Positions 11,501-20,774 of a DNA stretch of 34,666 nt are shown here, piece by piece. Under the pieces are notes generated by a model that saw only the letters and a program-made list of their open reading frames with translations, was not told the DNA's origin and searched no databases. The stretch is from Beroe ovata (Eukaryota > Ctenophora > Nuda > Beroida > Beroidae). The stretch lies in contig CAMPET010000179.1 of NCBI GenBank assembly GCA_946803715.1, positions 58,045 to 92,710 on the forward strand, given 5' to 3'. The position numbers and the translations under genes were made by a program. The number at the start of each line of letters is the position of its first letter. Position 1 is the stretch's first letter.

Positions 11501-14500
11501 AACTTCAAATGATCGCATAGAGGGTTGGTACATGTAGTGTGAGAGTAGGAGAGATGATTTGGTGGCAAAATAGTGTCGTCAGCAGTCGTCAGTACCATTT
11601 AAACCCTCATTTGGGTCCCTAGAAATCAAAGTATTACCAATCCTTCCGTGTGAACATATATCATTGGAAAATATATCACTTCGTTATCCAGTCTCAACTT
11701 ACAGATTTACAGTGTGAAGCCCTGTGTCAGTATTACAAATTTGAATTATATTTAGATAGAATAATGAATATGTTTGAGATTCTGAAATTAACGGAAAGAG
11801 AATGGCTTACTCAAAACAGCTGTGCTATTTTCTTAGAAATAACACATTTTCACACACACACACACACTGTAAGTCACATCCTATTCTCAGGTGCCTGTTT
11901 GATAGACGGTACAGCTTGTTACCAACTCTGACAAGATACGACGATATTCCCGACCCNCACACGCACACACACACGCACACGCACAGTAACTCACATTTTG
12001 CTCTCAGGTGTCTGTTTGATAGACGGTACAGCTTGTTACCAACTCTGACAAGATACGACGATATTCCCGACCCTTTCACGGTAAGAAGTTGTTGAGAATT
12101 GTGCCACTCATTTCATTACTCTTTACGTAGAATTGAAATTGAGTTCGTTGACGCCCCAAGAGAGTGAGAGGTTGAAAATTTAAATTGATCTCTTGAACGA
12201 CTTCCGTTCTAATTAATTTACCGTGAGCATGGTCTTGTGCAATTCATTTCTCATGCCACCGTGTTAATTGAAAGTGGGATTTATGATGAATTGCTAACTA
12301 TGATGAAGCGTGTTCGGTATAGTTTCATTACCAATGTCTACATCACCCCAGTGTTACATAGCGTTACGCGCTGTGACATTTTTATGGGGCATCACGCGTG
12401 TTTTATACGCGCGCGTGTAGCTTAGATCTGTCGAATTCCGGCCTAGGAAAAAGGATGAGGTCCGATTTGTACATGAAGTCAATTGCTCAGGCATCGGGAC
12501 TTCATGACCAATGATTCGTCGTTCGTGTCTAAATGATTATGATGGATGACAGATGATGGAACTATAAATCCGGATTTAAGTGATAAAAATTGGGGTCAAA
12601 ACCCAAATGCCACGTAGAGCTGGATAGGTAATGTACGTACGTATAGGATCAGGAGATCTGTCTTAATGAAGAAATAACAAAGGAACGCCACATTCTTTTG
12701 TGTATCCATGATTGCTCCAGTGTCCTCTAGATAGGACTCCAATCCCAAAGAGGATTAATCGTGTCAGCCGTACGAAACATCAATACCATGACAAACATCG
12801 AGACTTCCGTCTTCTCCGATTATACCTAAGTGCGAGGAGCCATTACATTGTGTCTATAATAGTGGCGCCCTGCAACTAATTACAATAACTAATTTTGCTG
12901 CAGGATGCGAGTCACCAGCTGACCTCGTATTTCGACCGTTTCACCGAGTTGTTCAGGGAGGCTACCCATCTCAAATGTGGGAGCATCCTTAACTGGCTAG
13001 AGGTAATTGATCCTGGTTATTGTAATTGACCCTTGTTATTATAGTTGTAGATTGTACCGGTAGATTTGATGTATGAATGCAGCAGATTAATCACATATTG
13101 TTTAAGGACATCTTCTCTTTCCAGATGGATAACCGTGGTAATCACTTTCTCTGGCATGTTAACAGTGGTATCAATGTTCCTGCCATAGCAGTCGCTACGG
13201 TCACCAAAAACTATGTCAAAAGAGAGGACGACGAACTCCAACTCAAGGTTTGTAGCTACGAAAATTCGTCGCGATATCTCACTCGAGATAAATCTTGGAA
13301 AAGTTGCGTTTCCTTATATCATGTCAGGCACAACTTAAGTAGACTTGCCAGTTTTCGTTTCATCATCGTTTCATTCCTTTTACAACTAGTGTTATCCTTA
13401 CTGCATGCTTCGATCAGCATCTGGTAGAATTTCATGATACGAAATAGTCAATAGTGACCTTTTCGTCATTCATTGGCATGATATAGCTTTAATGATGCTG
13501 AATTTTTGTGCAAAACTTCCTTATTTGGCCATGTTTTCATGCGAAAATTTCATAGCTGTGCAGGTTTCTAAAAATACTGTCCGTATGATCTCATTCTCAC
13601 CTTGAAGTCAAGAGTAATTCAACTTGTCACTATCATTACCAGTATTGGTCGCGCGGCGAGCATCTGATAAATTTTACAGAATATTATCCCCTCTCCTGCT
13701 GTGCATATAATATGTGTGTATAACATATTCTATATGAATCACACTTACAATGAAGCTCGATTATGTAGCTGAGCTGCAACATCTATAAATAGATAGTGGA
13801 AATTTTCAATATATATTTCATAACAGAAAAACATAATATTTGCTATCGAGCAGTCGAGTAATTTAGTGTGAGTCACCAGGGTGTGGCCCGTGAAGTTCAA
13901 TATGAACAATATTCTGCGGTTTCTGAGTCACAGCAAGTTTCTCTCCAGCGAGAGCGTCACTAGAGTTGAGATGAACTGAAGGACGTGTAGCCGTATAACT
14001 CACCAAGACGCTATAAATAATCACTTTAATCGGGATTCTACCAAGAGTGAGCTGGATTCAATTGACAGATGACGATATCAGAAACAGGCGGTGTAATGTG
14101 ATTGATGCAGCATCTAAACGGGGATATCAAACATGTTGAATTGTCTTATATGATACGATATTAAGCATATTGATAAGAACTCAAGGAAATGTGATCCATT
14201 CAAGGGCACTCCACTCTTGTGATGCAATTTACAGAATGACGGTGTTAGAAAGAATTTCAACTGATACTCGTGGAAGAGATAAGACGTGAGAAATGATGAG
14301 AACGTTTGAATTCTCGCCACCATAGAGGATATTTTTACTTGATTTCCGGTTATTGTGCTATACGACACGAGAAATAGCATACTTTTAGGATGACCTCGTG
14401 TTTGGTTTAATTTGACACATCCTTTTGTGGTGCTCTTTTTGCTGTTTGACTATAATTAGGTAATTAGTAACCAGGTTGTGTCAAGGGAAATATAAGAGTT

Positions 14501-17500
14501 AAGTATACACTTCACCCGAGTGCCACATTTTTTGAGACTCCCCTGTGCGCTCGAATCTGGCAACTGATGTCGGCCACTGACAATTTATATTCATTACATT
14601 CATTATCGTCACACTCTCAGTTCACAGTTAGATATGAATCACTGTACGATGAATAGCTCTTTTATTGGATGTCTGATAAACACTCCCAAGCACACACTCA
14701 CACACACACTTACACGTTACTTGATAAATCATAAGCTCATCCAAATTCTCGAATACATGCTTTACTCAAGCTGGCTTATATCATCGTATTCTCTGTCTTG
14801 CTAACTTTAGATTGCTTAGGTTGATGTTCAGCCTTTCCCGATAGATTATTTGATACATCTTAATGGCTCATTGTTGATCATTTCGAATTGAAATTTCATT
14901 TTCTCTTGTTTTAGGTTGGCGATCTGGTATCAATCATTGATATGCCAAACGCTAAGGAGTCACCTTGGTGGAGAGGAAAACACTCTAATAAGGTGCATTT
15001 TACATCTATACTCTGCTTCACACTCATCTTGCTCCTTTGCCAGATTTGTATTTCTGGCAATTCGCCAACGCACCTCTCAATACCTACTCCCAGGTGGGTT
15101 TCTTCCCATCGTCCTGTGTGGAGGTTATTCCCGGTTCTATTCACGATGCTGGGGCCCGGAAACAGGGCGCAGTGAAGAGTGAGGTTGATGGAACGGTCCC
15201 TGCCACCGGGACTCTAGAACCAGGCCCGGAGAAGAAGAAGAAGCGGCTCAAGGGACGGCTTGCTGTCCTCTTCGCCAGTCGTCCCGATAGAGACTCGCTT
15301 CGTCAGAAAGGTATCTGTTGATCACTATTATTTCAAAATTCTCAACTCGAAATTTTTGAACCCCGTACGTCCGGTTGCTCGTTCTGACAACCTCCGACAA
15401 TCACCTCCTCTGCGTGCAGGAATACTGAGAGGTCGTGTGTTTGGCGCCCATCTGTCTGAACACCTGTTCGACACGGACATGACAGTTCCCCACATTGTGC
15501 AGCTGTGTTGTAAGCTGGTGGAGGGGAGTGGCATGGTGGAGGGCATCTACAGGAAACCTGGCATTGTCTCCAACGTACAGCGTCTCAGGTTGGTAGAAGG
15601 GAGGGGATATAGTATGTCAGTTACAAATTGTACCAACTAAACCACCAGGAACATTAGTTACATTTGACTTTAGTTGATACAAAATTAATTGGTTCAGTTG
15701 ATTCAAGCTAACCATCACACTGTATACCCTGTATACTTGACACCCCAATTAACCCATTCTCTCCCTCTAGACAGGAGTTCGACAGTGACCGTCCCCCGAC
15801 GGACATAGATGAGGAGAAGTACATGGCCGATATACACTGCGTCGCTTCCCTCTGTAAAATGTACTTCAGGGAACTACCAGATCCGCTGCTTACCTTCCAA
15901 CTGTACGACCAGTTTGCAGTGAGTCACATTCGATAATTCCCCGCAAAAACCCCAAATCCATTGGGGGCATGAAGTTATATATGTTACTGCCTTCTGGTTA
16001 CATATTTGTCTGCTTAACCCGGTTCTATATGCCCAATTTGAATATGCGAATGATCAGATTATATGCAACATTTAACCGATTCTGTAATCAACTTACCACT
16101 GCCCTCTCTAACCACTGTCCCCTAACCGCTACTATACCCCAGGAAGCTGTCTCCTTCCCCTCTGTGGAACTGAAATTACAAGCCACCAGACGAGTGGTAC
16201 AGCAACTGCCACCATTCCATTACAGCACCCTCGCCTTCCTTGCTAGACACCTCAGTGTGGTGGCATCGCACTCTGCCACCCACGGCATGCACTCACGAAA
16301 CCTGGCTCTTGTGTGGGCGCCCAACCTCCTTAAGTGAGTCTCACTATACCGGTGATGAATTAGGATTGGGCACGCTCTGACAGTTTGCCAGATTTCATAT
16401 ATCCACTTACAGTGATGCCTACATATTGGAAGATGATGATGATCACTCTATTTTCTCAGACCACAGTCAAGTGAATCTGACGCGAGTGCGTTTACCGAGA
16501 TCAAGATCCAGAGTGTGGTCCTGCAGTTTCTAATCGATCACGCGGGGGAGATATTCTGTGACGAGGAGCCCATCACAGCCCAGACTCCTCCCTCCGTTAG
16601 GTTCAGTGTGACGAGTCAGGGCGGTGGGAGTTGTAGCTCCCCTCTACCTGACAACGCGTCCCAGACCTCGTCCGTCCAGCTGGTCCATGCCGCCGGGTTC
16701 AGGGCACATCACCGGCAAGTCACGAGACTCAGTTTCCACGAGTGTAGCACCACGGACACGGTGGATGATGATGCCGACTCGGATGTGATCAGGAGTAGAA
16801 CTTCATCTGATCTGACTCACATGACGAGCTCCAATACGGGGAACAAATATCAGTACCTCATGAAGGTACCACCAACATAAATGTGAAATCGAGTACACAG
16901 GTTGCTCCAAATGTTTGCAAAGTTATTCTCACTACTCTCTTACCAGATACCACTAATGGAACTGGCCGAGGCTCAGCGAGCTCATGCCGTCAGCGAATCA
17001 GACATTGCCACCAACTCCCGCGGTGTCACGGGATCTCTTGACCAGGGCGGTGGCAGTCCTCCCAAACACCATGGATTCTTCAGGAGGAAAGACCATAAAA
17101 AGAAGAAGATCAATGGGGCGTCCGTGAGATATTCCCATCAGTACCCTCCTGGACCTCCAACTTCATCGTGAGTTACTGGGACCGTCCATACTCTATAGTA
17201 GAAAGATCCAATTAATCCTAACAGGGGCGATTACCTATCATGATATTCTCAATCTATCCTCCCAAATGATAGTAGTGAATTGAAACAACGACAGCGACTC
17301 ATATTCAGGATATTCTTATCTCATTCTCCTCAGACACTGGGCACGGAGTATCCTCAACAAGTTCTCTCTCCGTCGCTCCCAGAGCATGGGAACCCGCCCT
17401 GTCATCAGTGGTCCATGTGGTTTCGTGTCCGACCCGTACAGTACGGTAATCGAGGACTCCATCAGTCTTATGCCGACCGGTGGCGAGACCGGGTGTAAGC

Positions 17501-19488
17501 CGGAAACAGTTGTGGAGATAAACAGTGGGAGCAGCAAGAGAAGTAGTGCTATCGGGAGTACAAGGAGTTCCAATGTGCTGGTTCTGGGGAGCATGTGAGT
17601 GGGGCATGGCGTGTCTGGGGTGTGATTGGGGCGTGACTGGGGTGTGATTGGGGTGTGACTGAGGTGTGACTGGGGTGTGGCTAGGGTGTGACTGGGGTGT
17701 GATAGTGGTATCCATGGATATAACACGCCTTCCCTTCCTCCGCAGAGCTAACAAGCCAGAGAATGGTACAGCAGTGGACAAGTCAGACTTTGTGAATGAG
17801 TGGTGTAATGACGCGATAAAACAGTTCCTCGATGGGAAACCCCTGTCTTCCATTCAGCAGGGCGGAGGTGCAACCCCTGATAGATCTGTAAGTATTGAAA
17901 ATTGAAATAATTGTTTAAGTTTTCCATATTTCCAAAACATTGACTTCTCGCTGTAGAACTTGACTACAGTAAGTGTTAGATTAATTCCAGTCTATCCACA
18001 ATTATCTCCCCACTCAAACATACACGAAACGTACAGGGCAAGACCTGTAGCTTGAGACTATCCCGGAGTTACCCTAGCACCGATCCCGGATCAGTCCCCG
18101 GGCATCATCCCCGTCTCTCTCCTCCCCGCTCCTCCCGTCCACCTGCTGGGTCCTCCTCCTCTTCGTCTGTGGGGGCATCAAATCCACCTCCCTCTCCACA
18201 CTCGCCCTCTGCTCCGCCTAGAACCTGCCATATCATGAGGAGCAAATCGGGCAAGCGGAAGAATAACAGAAGTGGAGACACCGCTTTTGAGTGCCAAGGT
18301 TTGCGTTGCAACTGACCAGCATCAGGGCAACTAGCATCATGTTCTCACCATTGAACCGCATCTCTCAGTCATCATATAGTCATCAGTCACAGTCATCAGT
18401 CACAGTCATCAGTCCCAGTCATCAGTCCCAGTCATCAGTCCCAGTCATTGCAGCCATAGTCATCAGTCACAGACAATGAACATTTGGAATTGGCTTCATG
18501 TCGTATCACTAGTAGCTTGAGCTCACCATGCGTTTCACACCTAGAACAGTCCGCACACAACTCCTCTCTTGTGTGATCTGAGCTGTGGCCTGTGACCTCC
18601 TCACTTTTTATTCCTCCTCTACAGAACTAGGCGAATTGGGTACAGGGGAACACGTGACTGAGCAGATGAGACAGAAGTTCAACACTCTCCTCACTAACAC
18701 TACTAGCTGGCACGGCGAACAGGTGGGTCGGAGGGTCTGTGTGTGTGTGTGTGGGTCAGGTGGTCGGGTGNGGAATTGGCTTCATGTCGTATCACTAGTA
18801 GCTTGAACTCACCATGCGTTTCACACCTAGAACAGTCCGCACACAACTCCTCTCTTGTGTGACCTCCTCACTTTTTATTCTTCCTCTCCCTCCCTACAGA
18901 ACTAGGCGATGTGGGTACAGGGGAACACGTGACTGAACAGATGAGACAGAAGTTCAACACTCTCCTCACTAACACCACTAGCTGGCACGGTGAACAGGTG
19001 GGTCAGAGGGAGAGGGTGTGTGTGTGGGTCAGGTGGGGTTCAAATCTAGGAGAGGGGTCGGATGTGTGAGTAAGGGGTTTTGAGAGATGATCGGATGTGT
19101 GGGAACTCTGGGTGTGATGAGGGTTTCAGATAGGGTCACATGAATGGAGCCTGGGTTAGATCGATGGGTGGAGATTCTGGTAAGGGATGTCGGGGCATAA
19201 TAACATGACGGTCTCTGTTTTCAGTACAACACAGCAAAGCGGTCGAGTGTCGATGCGGGGGAGGGGGAGGGTGACTACTCGTCCGAAACTCGTCCCTCCA
19301 AACTCCCCCGTCCCCTGTCCTGTCCCTCGTACTGTTCTGACATAGTCACGCCGTCCTCCCATCCCGTCATGAGGAAATCCACTTCACTGATCCGGACCTC
19401 TGAATCGGGGAGTGTACTGATTATCCAGCCTCAGAGATGCTCCTTGGACAGTATCAGGACTAGCCAATCCGCTCATCTTATAGTGTGA
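5542..19488 (+). CDS. ARHGAP32: PX-SH3-RhoGAP protein, ARHGAP32/33 type, 18 exons
   Basis: This is a Rho-family GTPase-activating protein. Exons: 5542-5606, 8069-8234, 10281-10363, 12008-12080, 12904-13002, 13125-13247, 14915-14992, 15094-15310, 15420-15588, 15771-15918, 16143-16333, 16460-16865, 16947-17167, 17334-17594, 17746-17887, 18037-18298, one of 18625-18722 or 18900-18997, and 19225-19488. All phases join: 3066 bases, 1021 residues. Residues about 34-162 form the PX domain ([29 protein letters not shown]). Residues about 182-241 are the SH3 ([19 protein letters not shown]). Residues about 302-498 are the RhoGAP domain with the presumed arginine finger near R346 (VEGIYRKPG), [11 protein letters not shown] and WAPNLL. 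The tail is Ser/Pro-rich and ends in HLIV. Domain order and wording match human ARHGAP32/33 as I remember them, which act on Cdc42 and Rac at membranes and synapses. The first exon is the least certain part: it fits by phase only. An in-frame ATG at 5500 would add 14 residues. Confidence 0.85.
5607..8068 (+). other. First intron of the RhoGAP gene (tentative)
   Basis: This is the interval between the presumed first coding exon and the PX exon. It contains GT microsatellites at about 6570-6590 and 7042-7054 and the minisatellite at about 7728-8044. Open frames at 5650-5880, 6903-7091 and 7263-7523 are short and show no recognisable domain or flanking splice logic. If the first exon is wrong, part of this stretch is intergenic and the true start lies elsewhere in it. 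Confidence 0.4.
7728..8044. repeat. Minisatellite, about 22-30 bp unit
   Basis: Around a dozen imperfect copies of a unit built on TGTGACCAATATAACCCGCC plus ACTCTC run in tandem, with later copies gaining TATATA and GGTA. An N at 7825 interrupts the array between two near-identical units. The array stops just before the splice acceptor of the PX exon at 8068. Open frames on the minus strand across it (7622-8064) are translations of the repeat, not genes. Confidence 0.85.
8235..10280 (+). other. RhoGAP intron between the first two PX exons
   Basis: This 2-kb intron has a poor G-rich tandem repeat (about 8270-8340, unit near GTTCTCATGGGGGGGTA, with N at 8257) and a run of about 19 G ending at an N (9580-9598). 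The end of the intron carries a tandem duplication of its own splice acceptor, listed separately. The other open frames inside (8269-8484, 8522-8725, 8854-9290, 9782-10218) lack any domain I can recognise. Confidence 0.5.
10211..10290 (+). repeat. Tandemly duplicated 3' splice acceptor
   Basis: The first unit reads ATTATCACTGTAACCCC, then ATTTATTGCAG, then ATACACGTGCCC. It is followed at about 40 bases by ATTATCACTGTAGCCCCCC, then ATTTGTTTCAG, then ATACACGTACA. Both units carry a complete pyrimidine tract and an AG. Exon start at 10281 matches the PX family alignment; exon start at 10239 would add 14 in-frame codons ([14 protein letters not shown]). The RhoGAP model uses the downstream site. 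Confidence 0.8.
11858..12080 (+). repeat. Duplicated PX exon with an assembly gap
   Basis: The exon encoding [20 protein letters not shown] occurs at 11891-11956 and again at 12008-12080, 117 bases apart, with one synonymous difference. Each copy is preceded by a CA-rich tract and a similar but diverged intron end (TAAGTCACATCCTATTCTCAG against TAACTCACATTTTGCTCTCAG). The first copy stops at an N (11957) before its last seven bases and lacks a donor. The second is complete, ending in TTTCACG and then GTAAGA. Splicing both in series would hit TGA in the second copy, so at most one can be used. Confidence 0.85.
13248..14914 (+). other. RhoGAP intron within the SH3 coding region
   Basis: This 1.7-kb intron separates the two halves of the SH3 domain (after DDELQLK and before VGDLVSI). 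It is AT-rich with a short CA tract near 14692-14714. Open frames at 13077-13427 and 14114-14380 are read-through of the exon or chance. I see no nested gene or repeat element. Confidence 0.6.
17595..17712 (+). repeat. 12-bp tandem repeat in a RhoGAP intron
   Basis: About nine imperfect copies of GGGGTGTGACTG and variants fill most of the intron after the exon ending at 17594, right up to about 35 bases before the next exon. The minus-strand frame across it ([10 protein letters not shown] and similar) is only the translated repeat. Confidence 0.85.
18364..18472 (+). repeat. 12-bp tandem repeat in a RhoGAP intron
   Basis: Imperfect copies of AGTCATCAGTCC and AGTCATCAGTCA run in tandem in the intron between the exon ending at 18298 and the duplicated exon beginning at 18625. 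No coding role is likely. Confidence 0.8.
18480..18997 (+). repeat. Duplicated C-terminal RhoGAP exon with an assembly gap
   Basis: A block of roughly 240 bases is present twice, starting at about 18486 and 18773, with an N at 18771 at the junction. Each contains the same intron end and the same 98-base exon (18625-18722 and 18900-18997), coding for [18 protein letters not shown] and onward. The copies differ at a few bases, one indel of about 20 bases in the intron, and an E-L to D-V change in the protein. The incoming phase is 1 and the outgoing phase 0, so splicing both in series reads AAC TAG and stops. They are alternatives, or two alleles joined end to end. Confidence 0.85.
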
Positions 19489-20774
19489 AGTTATATTGCC
19501 TTATATGGTAGTGGTATCTCCTTATATGGGATTGTTCTAGACCATCCTGATATGTTTGAGTTTCAGTTATTTACAGTTAAATGGAACGCGCCCCGGTTCT
19601 GTTGCCATTCCTTGCGAATGGAGATGAATAATGTCTTGAATGTCACCGAATGATTTTAGTATTGAATTGAATCAGCGAATTCGAGAAGTAATAGAGATTT
19701 ACTGACACTGAGATACCTATTTTAGATCTCACTATCCAATCATACTCAAGATCTTTTAAATTATTTCTAAGAAAAAGTCAGATCCATAACGAATTTTGTC
19801 GTTTTTTTTTCTTTTGCGTTTTTGCATATTACGTCACATATACTGATATTGATAACGTTTCTGTTGATTATCCACTAGCTAAATGTAAGCTGTTCAGTAA
19901 AGAAATTAATAATGATAAACCTCTCCGATTTTGACTAAGTTGATTGATATGCTATGATTATTTTATTCATGATTCCTCTTCACGGTAGAAATACAGGGTA
20001 GGCGTAGGATCAGGAGATGCATCTTTTAGAACCATTTTTTAGTTTGAATAACCATAATGTGTGAAATGGGAAGAGGATCTATTTAGAATTAATTAATCCA
20101 TGATCATGATGAGTTTATTTGTATAAACCGTGCTTTACAAAAGCTATTTGAGATAAGCTGAAAAGTAAAACTAGCGTTTTCATCTTTATCAATATCAAGC
20201 TGATTGCATTGTTGTAAATACCTTTTCTATCACCAAATAGTGACTAAAATCCCCGTTTCTCAGTTCATTTCATAGATCAATCCATGATTCAAACTTTCGA
20301 TAACTTCTGAGAATATCTCATTTCAAATCGATTGAGCCTTGTAAATGTAAATTTTAATTATGGAATGTACAATTTTGTAAGAATGAGAATCGCTACGAAA
20401 TATGATCATAAATTTTCTCCAACTATTTTAACTCCAAAATATCTATCTTCAGCTTCAGCTGAAGTGTGTAGGATATGTCCCCAATGTTGTCCAGCTTATC
20501 GTTACCAGTTGATGGAAAAGTTGATGAAAAGTGGAAACAAGGTCCCTAGCCATGAGTCTCCCCAATGCAGAGACGTGCAATTGCATACTCTCCTGCACCA
20601 TTGCAGTGGCCAGCTGCGGTACATGATAATGATATGTCTCTGCACCACTGCACCACTGCACTGGTAATCAGGATGACGTCACCCTGAATGCCACTTCGTG
20701 TCTCTGGTCTTTCTCACCTTCAGTCGATCCAGTATACTCTGCGTGAAGGTACAGTGCTAGAAGTACTGACATGG
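19489..20774. other. Intergenic region between convergent genes
   Basis: This holds the 3' flanks of the plus-strand RhoGAP gene and the minus-strand SOUL gene, which are tail to tail. It is AT-rich, with a T tract at 19803-19810. An open frame at 20332-20667 is made of low-complexity sequence and short CACTGCAC repeats and has no recognisable domain. A perfect TGACGTCA palindrome (CRE-like) lies at 20674-20681. I see no RNA gene. Confidence 0.5.

Noticed and set aside
17595-18472. Tandem 12-bp repeats considered as a CRISPR-like array
   Set aside because: Units are contiguous and lack unique spacers, and the host is eukaryotic; these are intronic minisatellites.
20332-20667. 111-codon plus-strand frame
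   Set aside because: Its composition follows low-complexity DNA, it has no domain, and no splice partner is visible.
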